DNA of 64,000 bases. Origin: Hermodice carunculata. Its lineage: Eukaryota; Annelida; Polychaeta; Eunicida; Amphinomidae. The notes beneath the pieces were generated by a model. The model was not told the DNA's origin. It saw only the letters and a list, made by a program, of their open reading frames with translations, and searched no databases. Below, piece by piece: positions 50,376 to 63,020 of this stretch. Made by a program: the position numbers and the translations under genes. The first letter of the stretch is position 1, and every line of letters starts with the position of its first letter. The DNA lies in assembly GCA_964020975.1 (NCBI GenBank), contig OZ026621.1, positions 96,908,005 to 96,972,004 of the forward strand, written 5' to 3'.

Positions 50376-51118
50376 ATTAGTTGAAAACACAAGGAAATTT
50401 GACCAGAAGCCAGTTTGGGTTGTGTGTGTGTGGGGGGGGGGGGGGTAATTAACCACTTCTGCTACAGGGCCATTCAACATTTCCAAAATGATTACAATGG
50501 TAGACAGAAGCCAATGAATTATGTTCAGTTTTGCAAGATTTTCAAATGTTGCTCAATTTATGGGTCAAAATGAACATATTAATGGTGGCAGATCCAGAAC
50601 AGGAAGGTAATACATAAGCTAGACTGCTCCGGAAAAATTATGACAGTTTTTTAATGGTCACTATAAGTTATCATTTAGGTCAGAAGGCAAGCCCTTTATG
50701 AAGTAAAGTGGTATTCTTTGAGACAGCAGTATATAGGAGCACAGTTTTGTGTTTTACAATACACATATAATTACATATATGCAGAAATACAGTACATATA
50801 TGACAATACACATAATATATACATAAACACAGTACATGGATGACAATATACCCATAATGACATATTATACAAATACAGTACATAATTACACACACATATT
50901 AAAGAGGATGTTGTGGTTACTGCCACGAAGCTGATCTGTCAGGAATGTGAACCTTTGTCAATGATTTTCTAGGCTAACTATCCATTTTTCAAAAATGGGA
51001 TCCTTCCAGGAGTTTACTCCATGGTGCTAAAATATTGACCATGTTTTCATTTGTCTTCCTTTTTCATCTCAAACTCGCTGCTTTTATACTTTTGAGGATC
51101 CCCCCTAAAATAAAAAAC
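50376..51118. other. No recognised feature
   Basis: Includes a GT/G run near 50,420-50,445 and loose ACATATAT repeats near 50,760-50,890. No exon seen. Confidence 0.4.
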
Positions 51119-52221
51119 AACTAGAACAGACTGATTTTCCAACAGAAAATCAAATGTCTCCTGGTGGAACACTTATGTCTCTGAATAAGCTACAGGTGAT
51201 AACAAATTACAAATGACCAAGTTTGCCTGAAAATTACAATCCTATTTTAGCTCTCACCTAGATACATTACTCTAGCAATTGTCATCAAGTTCTTCAAGAC
51301 TTATTACAGAGAGACCAATTTCACATAAATGACCCTGTGACCTTGAAAATTAGGTCAAGGTCACCCAAATACAATCCCAACCTTGGTCTTACCTTGATAC
51401 ATAATCCTATCAAGTTTCATCAAATTCCATCCTGTTCTTCATGACTTATCACACGGAAACCAATTTCACATAAGTGACCCTGTGACCTTGAAAATTCGCT
51501 CAAGGTCATCCAAATACAATCCCAAACAAGGTCTTGCCTAGATACATAATCCTACCAAGTTACATCAAATTCCATCAAGTTCTTCAAGACTTATCGCACG
51601 GAAACCAATTTCACATAAGTGACCCTGTGACCTTGAGAATTCACTCAAAGTCATCCAAATACATTCTCAACCTAGGTCTTGCCAAGATACATAATCCTAC
51701 CAAGTTTCATTAAAGTCCATCCTGTTCTTCATGACTTATTGAACGGAAACCAATTTCACATAAGTGATCCTGTGACCTTGAAAATTAGATCAAGGTCATC
51801 CAAATAGAATCCCAAGCTAGGTCTTGCCAAGATACATAATCCTACCATGTTTCATCAAATTCCATCCTGTTCTTCATGACTTATCGAATGGAAACCAATT
51901 TCACATAAGTGACCCTGTGACCTTGAGAATTCCCTCAAGGTCATCCAAACACAATCCCAACCTAGGTCTTGCCAAGATACATAATCCTACCAAGTTTCAT
52001 CAAATTCCATCCTGTTCTTCATGACTTATCGAACAGAAACCAATTTCACATAAGTGACCCTGTGACCTTGAAAATTAGGTCAAGGTCACCCAAATACAAA
52101 CCCAACCCAGGTCTTGCCTAGATACATAATCCTACCAAGTTTCATCAAATTCTGTCATGTCCTTCAAGACTTATCACACGGAAACCAAGTGTAAAAGAAC
52201 CTGAACAAGAAGAAGAAGAAG

Positions 52222-52252
<31 letters not shown>

Positions 52253-52304
52253 CCAAGAAACGGGCACTAAAACAATATGTCCCCCGGCTTCCACCGGGAG
52301 ACAT
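51119..52304 (+). mobile_element. Tandem-core element, family B (copy 2)
   Basis: Start AACTAGAACAGACTGATTTT with the GATTTTC/GAAAATC stem, then ATGTCTCCTGGTGGAA. The core is six units of 145 bases, each with TGACCTTGA paired with TCAAGGTCA or a close variant. A GAAGAA/CAACAA tract follows, then AATATGTCCCCCGG, loop, CCGGGAGACAT. The 3' terminal TTCCACCGGGAGACAT is the inverted complement, one change, of the 5' ATGTCTCCTGGTGGAA. No coding sequence. It lies in an intron of the cadherin gene. Confidence 0.85.
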
Positions 52305-52937
52305 AATGACAGCAGAATGTGTTCATCTTAATGTGATTCAAGTTCATAAATGCTAAATTTTGTGGAAAATATTCATATTCCTTGGCAACTTGCCTCATTG
52401 GGTGATTCTTAAAAATAAAATTCAAGGACTTTTCCAGGACCTTTGTCGCAAATTCTGGATTTTCAAGGTTTTCAAGGCCTTGAAAATGAATGTAGCAAAT
52501 TTAAGTACTTTCAAGCCCTCAACGACCCGTGCGAACCCTGAAATAAGTTTTAAAAAAAAAATGAAAACATATTTTTACAGTCATTGACCTCAGTTTGTCC
52601 TTTCAAGACCACTCATGCTCGAAACTGAAAACACCAGAAGAAACCCCATGGTACATTTCTATACATGTTCAATTGTAACCATATGCACTAAGCCTTATTA
52701 CCCAGATATATGGCAACAATATCTATATACACTGATGCAGTGGCCACAATCAAAGTTCAATGTTACAATACTCTGCAAATAATTGAAATATCCTAATCAA
52801 ACTGGACCAAAATAAATATAGAAATTAAATTGAAACACTTTTTTGAGAAATTTATGCTTTTGTACTGCAGAAAAGGGACAAAATAGCTTTATTGTAAAAA
52901 AAAAAAAAAAGTAAAAAGAAAAAACAAAAATATTAGA

Positions 52938-53802
52938 AACTAGAACAGACTGATTTTCCAACAGAAAATCAAATGTCTCCTGGTGGAACACTTATGTCTC
53001 TGAATAAGCTACAGGTGATAACAAATTACAAATGACCAAGTTTGCTTGAAAATTACAATCCTATTTCAGCTCTCACCTAGATACATTGCTCTAGCAATTG
53101 TCATCAAGTTCTTCAAGACTTATTGCAGAGAGACCAACTTCACATAAATGACCCTGTGACCTTGAAAATTAGGTCAAGGTCACCCAAATACAAGTCCAGG
53201 CTTGGCCTTACCTTGATACATAATCCTACCAAGTTTCATCAAATTCCATCCTGTTCTTCATGACTTATTGAACGGAAACCAATTTCACATAAGTGACCCT
53301 GTGACCTTAAGAATTCGCTCAAGGTCACCCAAATACAATCCAGCCTTGGTCTTACCTTGATACATAATCCTACCAAGTTTCATCAAATTCTATCCTGTTC
53401 TTCATGACTTATTGAACGGAAACCAATTTCACATAAGTGACCCTGTGATCTTGAGAATTTGCTCAAGGTCGCCCAAATATAATCCAAACCTAGGTCTTGC
53501 CTAGATACATAATCCTACCAAGTTTCATCAAATTCCATCCTGTCCTTCATGACTTATTGAACGGAAACTAATTTCACATAAGTAACCCTGTGACCTTGAG
53601 AATTCGCTCAAGGTCACCCAAATACAATCCAAACCTAGGTCTTGCCTAGATACATAATCCTACCATGTTTCATCAAATTCTGTCATGTCCTTCAAGACTT
53701 CTCGCATGGAAACCAAGTGTTGAAGAACCTGATCAACAACAACAACAAGCGGAAGAAACGGGCAATAAATCAATATGTCCCCCGGCTTCCACCGGGAGAC
53801 AT
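52938..53802 (+). mobile_element. Tandem-core element, family B (copy 3)
   Basis: Same ends as the 51.1 kb copy and about 630 bases from it in the same orientation, but with only four core units and a shorter CAACAA tract. The ends are almost identical between the two copies, so they are close relatives that differ in array length. Confidence 0.87.
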
Positions 53803-53970
53803 TAATCAAACAAGGTGGTATTGCATTGCCATTGGCAATATAAAAATTGAGTTATTTACCACCTACCTAAAATGACTAATCTATCACTATACAATGCAAA
53901 TCAAGTTTTACCCTTAAATGTATTTGTTTCTGCGCAATTGTAAGTCAACCATTGCAGTATGTGTTCTAAC

Positions 53971-54019
53971 AAGAAAGAAGAATTTATAGCCATCGGGACC
54001 ATCGTCCTCTACTTTATTC
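53971..54019 (-). CDS. Candidate cadherin exon (DDGPDG motif)
   Basis: A clear acceptor (TATATTTTGCATTGCAG) precedes a short open stretch reading NKVEDDGPDGYKFFFL. In cadherins the sequence after the first strand commonly reads D-x-D-x-G-P-N-G-x-V-x-Y, and this matches it closely. It starts with one base completing a split codon, which fits the phase-2 end of the 55.7 kb candidate (joined as ...VIA-R-NKVEDDGPDG). The donor is uncertain: GTTAGA after 16 full codons is the best nearby, but the frame stays open for about 14 more codons to a stop. The exon is small. Support comes from the motif, the acceptor and the phase match together. Confidence 0.4.
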
Positions 54020-55709
54020 CTGCAATGCAAAATATAAGAAAATGAGAATTTGCAAGATTCCGCATACCCCCAGAAAATCAATCAATATGCCACAGATGTA
54101 TAGAGCAACTGACCCCATGTGCCTTCTGAAACAAGATCAGCCCAAAGCCCAGGGCTGGCAGCTCTTGCTGTGCCAAGAAAAGTGAAAAAATCCCGTAAGC
54201 TTAAAATGCAAATGAACACTAGATGTCCACAATGAATATAGAGGTCTATAAATGGACACTGAAATTTATCGCTGGGGTGAGTTGCAAACTATGCACAAAA
54301 GATAAGAAATCTATTTGTCTGCATACACTTCAGTAAAACTCCATTTTAGGGCTATAACTACTAACTACTACTGTACTAGTATAGTAGTAAGGAAGGTTCC
54401 TATGACAACAGCCACATTCCTACCTTTGCCAAGATTTCCATGCCACAGTTAAATCCATAGCATCTTGGAATAGTAAAGTGCATTGCGCCACAGGCCCATT
54501 CTGCCAGAAAAGGGATTCATTTTTTTAAAACAAAAATTGGAAGATATGGGACAGGAAGGATTCATGTCAACACAACACTGTTCCGCAATGACCCCGAGGT
54601 GTACACTGCATCTTCTAAGTTCTCCAGCATCCTCAGTGGAAGACATGTATAAATGCTATTTTGTCTGTGATTGGCTGTTTGTATATGTATTCTTGTTCCT
54701 TATTGCATGAGAACATCTTGGCGTAAATTTTTGCACCAATATTTTGAAGTATTTTTAAGCACCGGGACTCAACTAGTACCCCTATTATGGCGTTTCCCAA
54801 AACTGAAAGCTTCCATTCATTGAGGGAAAATGAACAAGAATGTGTCCTTGCCTTATTTAATACACAATAAACATAGCAATGAATTCAAATTTTAAATCTT
54901 TCGATCATACTCTTTCAAAATAAACGTTTTTAAAATTAATGTTTTCAAAAACACCTTTCACTTTTTTGTCCTTGAGCCTTGCCAGGTACCAGGTACCAGA
55001 ACATGGTTTTAGTATTTGCTACCCTTGAGAGTAGGGAGTGATAAGAAATTCAGCAGTACATCATATAAGCAAACTCTACGACTGTGAATTTCCAAAAGAG
55101 GGAAGAAGGTTACTGAATGTTCACATACAGAATGCCCATGCAACAATATCACTTGTTTCATTTTTACAATTTACAAGTACTTATTGTTCACTTTGAAATG
55201 TGTAGAAAGTACCAAATCTTAGCAGTTTACCTTACTCTTGAAAGAAGTTAGCTTGCAGTGTGGTTTGTATTTATTTCTGTAACCAGAAATTTTAGCATTT
55301 TTGCAGGCTACTCACAAGCCTTGCCGGCAGTTTAAAAGGTCCTGTCAATCACCTTTTGTGCACGCGCACTTATCATTTCTTGGATGATATGGATTGTGCT
55401 AATTTTTGCTTGCGGCCACAAAAATGCCCCCAAAATGCAACTGGAAAGAAATAAAAAGTGCATATAGTTACCACATATGCCTCAAAAGTAAGGTATATTG
55501 ATGAGAAAAGGTCATGCATTGGATATATCTGCACGTAACAATCCATTGTTGTAATATTCACAAAATCCACTTCCGTAGAGCAAGGTTGATAGACTATACG
55601 TGTTGACATCCTAGAACAACCGAGGGGGGCGGGGAGGGGGGCAGGAGGAGCCGTCAAACGCACTACATGGCCATGGATCAACTAACATCTGACGTGGAAC
55701 TCCTCTCAC
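54020..55709. other. Intronic DNA between candidate exons
   Basis: Minus-strand open frames at 54,449-54,646 and 55,373-55,681 have no recognisable domain or matching splice sites. A G-rich patch sits near 55,623-55,645. Confidence 0.4.
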
Positions 55710-55803
55710 CTAGCAATGACCAGAGGGCAAAGTCCAATTATATCAGTGTCCTCACTGATACTAGAGTTAAAATTAACATCCGGTCCTAAGACTTTTACAG
55801 AAA
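55710..55803 (-). CDS. Candidate cadherin exon (EC start, ISEDT motif)
   Basis: Open stretch on the minus strand ending at a good donor (GCTAG then GTGAGAGG). It encodes SVKVLGPDVNFNSS followed by ISEDTDIIGLCPLVIA. The I-S-E-D-T...V-I-A pattern is characteristic of the first strands of an EC repeat. The start is uncertain: an in-frame stop lies just upstream, so the acceptor must be one of three AGs between it and the GPDVN part, all with poor pyrimidine tracts and all leaving two bases of a split codon. The 3' end is phase 2, and the candidate at 53,971-54,019 begins with exactly one completing base. The linker seems to lack the full DVNDNPP, so this is either a degenerate EC junction, an alternative exon, or chance. 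Confidence 0.42.
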
Positions 55804-58519
55804 CTCAAACATCCTCTTCAGTCAAGGTTAATCACCACCAGGAGTTTATATCCACATGCCTAAACAAGAACACAACACCGAGAGGGCTACGTAGATCAAT
55901 ACAGAACCACAACTGCCATTGCTTGACAAGGACTTCATCTTGGAATGGTGTATCATGGCAGAAGATGCGCACAAAAGTTTTTATCATGCCTAAGATACCG
56001 AAAAGAGCAGGTTGATAACTCATAAATTATCCTAGGACTCCGTGTTTATATCTCTTACCCAAAATACACAAAGAACACGCCCAGGGCTGCAAGACCCATT
56101 GTCTCAGCTGTGCGTGATCCGACAGACAACATTTCATTTATTAGGCCCACGTCACACTGCTGAAGCTGTCTGGATAGATGAGTTATCCACAGTCAAACCT
56201 TTAGCCCCTTATTCCAAAGAAGGAAAGTGGTAAGAAGCTACCACGGACAATCTTTATGCTTGTCAGTATTGCCTTAGGCCTACAGTTCCCAAAAGTCGGG
56301 CATCATTCAGTAGGCATCTGCAGCTGGGGGGTAGGGGGTGGGGAGGGCACTCCCATTAGTGATGATACTGGGCCGCTCTGAAGGCTTCTCTTTTCAGTGT
56401 AATTTCCCTAACAAAGGTCCAGTATTTTGCCCCAAATCCCCCCCCCCCGGGCAATTTTTCTCTTTTATGGCTTGAAATTCGGGAAAATTTTCCTTACTGA
56501 GGTCAAAGGTCACACACCACCCAAAATTTAGGGAATTACCCCCTTTCTTTGATTCTCTTGCTAGGGCTTGCTGCTTTTGCACCAAGACATTTAGCAGAAG
56601 CGACAACTTAAGGCGCCATTTCAAGTCTCATCGGACTCAAGCAGGCCCATAGCCGGGGAGTGGGGGAATCGGAACGTTTGTTCGATAATACCCCAGCCCC
56701 TATGCAAGTTTTCCACCTTCACTGCTCTCCCCCCAAAAAATTTACCTATTTGCCTCTATCTCCGAAGGTCTCCCAATTTTGCCTTAAGTAGTCTGCTTAG
56801 AGACTCTGATATTGATGTATGACACAACCAAGAGAGTATGTGTAGTATTTTATCATCATATTTATTGCATTCTAGCATTGATTAAGAACACCTTCCAATA
56901 TTGACAGAATCCAGGAAATGCTGTTTTTTTAAAAAAATGGGAGGGGGGCATGCCCCCAGATCCCCCTAGCATGGCTTCACATCTACGGTGCATGGCGCCT
57001 TGGGTGCTGATTTAAAAATGCCCTTCCCCCCCCCCCCCCCCCCCCCCTCTTCAGAAAGCTGGCTGCGGGCCTGTCAATTCTTCAAACCTATATATGGTTT
57101 CTACCATGGGAACAAGCGCAAACACCATGTGTATGTACACAAGACCCTTTGAAGCTACGGAGGTCACATATGGCCAAAAATACAGGCGCCCACACCAAGC
57201 CACATGGCAGTGCATCAAACACGGACACGACGATCGACCCCAACTTTCAAAATCTGTCAAGCTCCAAATACCACTAAGGGCAAACCAAGCAGCAAAGCAA
57301 GACCCGTCCCTGTCATTGTGTTACCAAAAAAGAGCAGGAGACGATTTTAAATAGGCCTAGGCCTAAAAGGCACTCCCTGGCACGGCACGTACCCAAAGAT
57401 TTCCTTGACACCCTCAGTGACCTCAGTGGCACCTAGGCATCCTGAGTGTTTCTCAATGGAAACAGGATTTTTACTTATCTGATATTGGAACAGTAGGCCT
57501 CTCTACTCCTTGAATTATCTTTAATCTTCAATTATCAACACTGAATGACTTTCATTACTATGATTTATAATTGAATATGATGTCTCTATTTAAATTAACT
57601 TACTGCAGGATGGACGCGCAACAATCAAGCCGAGCTGCATATTCTATTAGGCCTACACCGCCCGGGACGATGAGAAAGTAACCCGTTGAGCAAGAACCAT
57701 ATCATCATTATCATGAATAATTATTATCAATTTGAACAGATTAATCACCTCCATAATATCCACAATTAAGTCAAAAAGCCATTTTTTTTAAGAACCCTAA
57801 TTGTGGTAAATCAAGGCATAACTCAAGCACAGAAGCATGATTATACATGTATCTTTATTATTGGTTGAAAGCATGGACATATAAACAGTTTACAGAATAT
57901 AAAAAATTCCACTGACATTATGTTAGTCTACTTACCTTGGTGCTTGCTTTGATCTAACCAGTCATGATTTAATATGATCACCTGTTCATTTAACATAAAA
58001 TACGAGTGTACGAAGATACAAATTCTCCTTTCAATCGTACAGAGCTAATTCTTTTCTTATGATTCAATATGGTGAAATATGAAACTCCTCTTTCTCGCAT
58101 ATGTTAAATTCCCCTTAAGCACACTTAAAGAATGGAAATAAAGCATTTTCTGAGGACCACTCTCCTGCTCAAGAAGGGGTAGTAAAACCCCGAGGGGGGT
58201 CTTCCATTTTTTCTCTGCAATTAATTGTGGTGTTGGCTCTTTATTTCCTGATGATAAATGATACTTTGCAAGTATTTTGTTGTTGGAGCCATTGCACGTT
58301 AGTTGATGTGAAAAAAGTGTATAAACACACGGTGCTTGGTAGGTACAGTACATGATACTTGTCCCTGCAGTGTGTACATAATTGGCTCCATAACGCATAC
58401 ATGTGGTGTGCAAGGCTTCTCTCAACTCACCAGATGGCATCATACTGCTTGCATCATGGCACATTATAAACTGAAAATTGCATAAACATAATTATAGCAA
58501 AATGAAAATGACTACTCAC
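55804..58519. other. Intronic DNA, nothing firmly recognised
   Basis: C-runs occur at about 56,441-56,448 and 57,027-57,046. Base composition at 56-57.5 kb is richer in GC than its flanks, but open frames there show no domain. Confidence 0.4.
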
Positions 58520-58710
58520 TGTTTGCATCCTAGCTTTTATAGTACATCCTAGTTCTATGCTAATTGATTCTTGCTTTTCTCGATCCAGCTTCTTCACTAA
58601 GGTCAAGTTGCGGCTCACAGGGTCAAAGGTCAAATGTTCATTTTGAATTGTAACTTGAATCTCTATGTGTCTGTTACTGCCTATGATGCTAAGGTGTGAT
58701 AAAACTTTTC
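58520..58710 (-). CDS. Cadherin-superfamily gene, exon for most of EC1
   Basis: Exon of 191 bases with a good acceptor (CTCTTCTTTCCAG) and a strong donor (GTGAGTAG). It is open throughout: two bases finish the preceding codon, then 63 codons follow. The peptide includes HLTFDPVSRNLTLVKKLDRE and continues into ISIELGCTIKARMQT. The pattern F-D-P-x-x-x-x-L-x-L-x-x-x-L-D-R-E is the usual core of a cadherin EC repeat, a calcium-binding adhesion module outside the cell. It follows the 62.5 kb exon in phase, giving VPVG-KVLSHLSI. It ends in phase 0 at the best donor, which suits a direct join to the 40.9 kb exon. A weaker donor four bases on (GTAGTC) would end in phase 1 and could join the 55.7 kb candidate instead. 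The acidic residue normally found in the A-x-D calcium motif is not evident, so EC1 may be atypical, as in CDH23/PCDH15/CDHR-type cadherins. Confidence 0.83.
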
Positions 58711-60689
58711 CTGGAAAGAAGAGAAAAAAAATGCATAAACATATAGCTTTTACTTATACCATACATAATGGGAAATCTATGACTAGAATGACTCCGATTG
58801 CTAAATTACGCCTACCCATGCCTGCAGTCCATGAAAAGAATCTTTTTCCAGCAAGTTTGTATTCCCAAAACACAATAAATCTGGATAAATTTTCAAGCAA
58901 TAAAAGCATGAGAACACACACACACACACCAACCCTGCTTGGTGCAAAACCATGCAAAAAAATAAAACTACAGAACAAAATATATGCAATGAATATTGGA
59001 CAAAGTCACTCATTCACTCATAGATTGTCTTGTGCAGAGGGTCTAGAATTTATAAACTACTTGATGGAAATTATAAGTGATCTGATCATGGTCTTTAATG
59101 GCATTTTGAGATTGGCAGTTAAACACAGTTCTCTCACTTAGTACACAAGTCTGGTGAAGATCTACAATGTTTGAAATGAATTGCCTTGTGGTTCGAGATT
59201 CTAAGTCGTTAATCATAAAACCGCACAAATATTCATAGACCAATTGTCTTTAGGATGTGCACTTACTGAGATATGCACGAAAATATTAGACCTGCTGCTA
59301 TTCAGTTGTAACATGTTAACATGTACATACCCTTCCGATTTTTCCTTATTTTATAATTTGTTAAAAATTAGAAAATAATAGCAAAATGACATAGTGAACA
59401 AATTTGGTGGAGGTGAGTCAAGGATCATTCACAGTAAGGGGTGCTATCAATTACAGTTCAATGTAAGATGAAAAACTTAAGTAGCTTAGTTTTGGGACAG
59501 ACCCTCCTTTCCCCTTCCCGTAAAAATACTAAGTGGGCTTTACATTGAAATTGCATCTTACATTCTGTGTAAATTTTGGATTAGAGTACTTTCTCTGCAT
59601 CCATGATGTATACACCTCAGCTACCAAGAAATAGATGTTTTACCCTTCCCACTTCTCTTTTCCCTGCCAGTCTACTCTCCTTTGAAAGCAGCCGTTAGTC
59701 ACGGTGTGCACACCCTCCGCTAGCTTGTTTCTCACTTTGACTTAATATCTTTATTACCAAAACAGCTGTCTGTGCCCACCTTCACTTGTTTTTTGGTACA
59801 AAACAGATGCACAAGTAATGATCAGTGTGTCAATTTAATATCGCATTTTCTCAAAATTAACATTACCACATGTTCGTTTAAATTTGACAAAAGTTAGTGA
59901 ACAAAGTTAATCAGAGCACCTAAATCTATTGACTAAAGTGCTATCTCATTGATTACATAATACCAATTAAGCTAAGAGATAGGTGTTGTTTGAAGTTCAG
60001 GTCAGTGCAGACCCTGCAGCCAATGCCAGCGAGCAGAAATGGGGGTTAAAACCAGTCTCAAAAATGGCACAAAGCTGGGTGTATTTAGCTGAAGTGCACA
60101 CAGCATGGCTGTGTCAATAATATACGCATATTCTGTGGAGATCTTTTAAATATATCTACAAGGGATTAAAATTATTTTAACGCTGTGTTCAGCTCGTTTG
60201 TTCTATTTGCTGCCCACACGTTGACTACTTTTTATGAATTATGGCAAAAATAACCCAAGCAAGGCTTCACTAAACTAAGGTCAATGTTTTAAATGACAAA
60301 AAGAATTTCTAAATATTTTGAAATACAGTAATGAGCATTCGATCTTGAGCACTTTCCAGTTGCATGTATTATTAAAGAAAAAAATTAATTGAATATTCTG
60401 TCTTGAACAGTGGACAATTCGCAAATGGTTTCAAAATATTAGAAAAAAATATGTATAGTTTAGTTTTTACATGACCTTCTGTCTTCAGTCCTCACATGTA
60501 CGGTATTCAAATACAAGAAAAAATACAAAAAAAGGATAGCAGTTATAACCACAGATAGACCACTGATGATATCCCACAGTGACACAAGCCAATGAGTTTA
60601 ATAACCCCTTTTTCATTGGATTTTTTTTTCACAAGCATCAATGTTGTGTGATGAAAACTAAATAGGCTCTTAAAACCCCTCCCCTCAAT
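58711..60689. other. Intronic DNA, nothing recognised
   Basis: Large intron between the 62.5 and 58.5 kb cadherin exons. No repeat or exon recognised. Confidence 0.4.
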
Positions 60690-61330
60690 GAAGGTAATTT
60701 TCATCACACATTGAATTTTTGGCTGGACCTCTTAGTCTGAAAAGAATCCAACATATAGATTGCGAGACAAAGTCAAAAAAGCAAAAAACCCCAAAAATCA
60801 GAAAATCAGAAAATCTAGAAAACAAATTACAGTGCCACCTGTTGAACAATTTGGGTTTCGAACTTTCGGCATACCCAGAAATATTCATTTGCAAGTACAT
60901 GTACAAAACAATTGGCTGAGCAGCTTCAGAAAAGATTTTTCAAAGATTTTACCAAAATACCCCCTCCCCCCCAAAAAAGAAAAATCATTAAAAATTTAAA
61001 AGCTGAAGAATTTAACCAGTTGACCGTTTGACCAATATTGGTAGAAATCCACCCAAGGTATATCCTTGTCAAATTTGATGATGATCTGGCTGATAGTTTC
61101 TTTTAAAAAGATCGAAAAAATAAATGTAAACAAATGACTGAGACACCTATATACTCAGCTGACACACAAGTCATTATTGTTTGCTTTTTACAAAAATTTG
61201 TGCGGCTTTTCACTTTTCTTGACTTTTTCTCCCAAACCATAAGTTGGATCCTCTTCAGACTTATTTGGAATGTACATGTGCAATGCCTTGGTCTCCACCA
61301 AATTGTTTACTACATGTTGATGCTGTCATT
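60690..61330 (+). repeat. Fragment of the GCACCATCTGTTGAACAA family
   Basis: CAGTGCCACCTGTTGAACAA at about 60,830, then ACAATTGGCTGAGCAG and an A/C-rich stretch, matches the repeats of 24.3-26.4 kb. Confidence 0.6.
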
Positions 61331-62533
61331 TTCCAATTTGTAACAAATTATCAATACTTGGACAAATCATAATTGGCATATGTTCATGTTGGCAACAGTG
61401 GTGATGGTCTTAAACAAAATGTGACCTTGATATTATTCTGATGTTCACAAGATCACTTTCGTCTGTCCTGCTGACTTGAGTTTTATTTTCTAAGCCATAA
61501 AACTATATATATTCTTGTTGGTGTTGGCCTGTAGATTAATCATGTATTAAAAATGGGTAAATTTGGCATTTTTGCTGCGTCAAATGGGCCTTTGGGGGCA
61601 GGCTCTAATTTGTACATTTTTCATAGATCGTTTTGTTAAATGTTTGGCTTACAAAAATTTGCAGGATAACACTTAATATCATTATATCCAGGTTTGGTTT
61701 CTTCATTTTTTTTCTGTATATAAAGGCAATACGTACATTTATATCAATGATTGTAAATCAGTTCTTCATCTTCATGGGCCACAAAAGCAACACAACAAAC
61801 AAAACTTGTATGTCACACAAAGACTTAAAATATGAACCTAACTTAGACTTAAATTCCACAAAAGTTTCTATTTTGTGGAACTTGGTATATCTGTTTTCAA
61901 GAAAGTGCTGTATCAAAATTTGATGATTTCAGCAGCATCCAGCTGAGTGACTTGTTTTGAGGTGCATAAGCCAGAAATATCATACGTACAGGAGCCATCA
62001 GCTACCCTTTCTCAGTTCTTTTTCTTGCAGATGTATGCAAATGAGTTACCTTTGAAAAAAACGTAATATCGGCAGACCCCACCTCTTTCCGTAGAAAATA
62101 TGACAATAAGACATATTCATATATAACTGTATAAACTGCAGACCCGTTTGCTCCCCTCAGCTGCTAGGCAATGGAACAATGCCTCTGCCATGATGAGGGT
62201 ACTTTTACCAGTTATTTTACTTAACCATCTAGAAATGATGTTTTTTCCCCCAAACAAATGAAATTTTCTGAATATGTTTAGTAACTTGTATGTTTTAAAA
62301 CTTAGCGAATCGCTTTGCTTAAACTTTTTGCTTTCCCCAGTTGTTACTTTTGTGATATAAGCCCTGTTTGGCCCTGTTTAACACACAAATCTGCCCTCGT
62401 TCCTGTCAAGTTCCTTGCTGTGAGATACGGAGCAGCACAGGATCCCAGTTTGCATGAATACCTCCTATTGCTGCAACTTAATTTTTTGTGTTAAGTTTTG
62501 GGTCCGGGATGAGTAAACTGTGTATTTACTCAC

Positions 62534-62608
62534 CTACAGGCACACTCTCTGGGATGTCTGTGATAAAAATTCTGTTTGCTTTTGCCATTGGGCTAGTGCA
62601 TAACATTG
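62534..62608 (-). CDS. Cadherin-superfamily gene, exon at start of first EC domain
   Basis: Internal exon of 75 bases on the minus strand. Upstream is a pyrimidine-rich acceptor (TTTTACTTTCAG) and downstream a strong donor (GTGAGTAAAT). Reading xCA ATG..., it encodes a short peptide ending IFITDIPESVPVG. In cadherins the first beta strand of an EC domain typically reads I-P-E-x-x-P-V-G-T, so this fits an EC start. It begins with two bases of a split codon and ends with one base (phase 1), which the two leading bases of the 58.5 kb exon complete as Gly. No hydrophobic signal peptide is encoded, so a leader exon should lie upstream, at higher coordinates or beyond the window. The subfamily is unknown. 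On its own the exon is short; confidence rests on its borders and on the phase match. Confidence 0.68.
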   Translation of the reverse strand, partial: QCYALAQWQKQTEFLSQTSQRVCL

Positions 62609-62844
62609 CTGAAAGTAAAAGAAAAAATGACTTTAATGCATGCAAAACTAAAGGTGTTAGATAAAACTGAAAAGTCCTTGAGACATATCTGTGGTCACTC
62701 ACATAAAGGTTGTAAGTGTACATTTTGAGATAAATTGACCTGTAATAAGTGCCCTGTAGCTCATTGTGCAGCACATGTTTTCATGTTTTTAACATTCCCC
62801 CACCAAATGTTGCAGCGACTGCATACAGTAAATTGATTTTGATT

Positions 62845-63010
62845 TGATTGGTCATTTATCCCTCTTAGCTATTTAGGAGGGACCTCAATCTTCTCTTAAA
62901 AACAGATGGAGAAGGTGAAGATATTACACTTTCCGGCAAACTATTCCATCTAGCTACGACCTTATTAGAAAAAAAAAGTACTTGAAAGTGTCGCTACCAG
63001 ACTGTCTCTT
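62845..63010 (-). mobile_element. LINE relic, C-terminal end
   Basis: The minus strand encodes KVVARWNSLPESVISS, then PSPSVFKRRLRSLLNS and a stop, the usual C-terminus of LINE reverse-transcriptase proteins. The reading frame upstream is broken. Confidence 0.75.
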
Positions 63011-63020
63011 AAACAACTTA

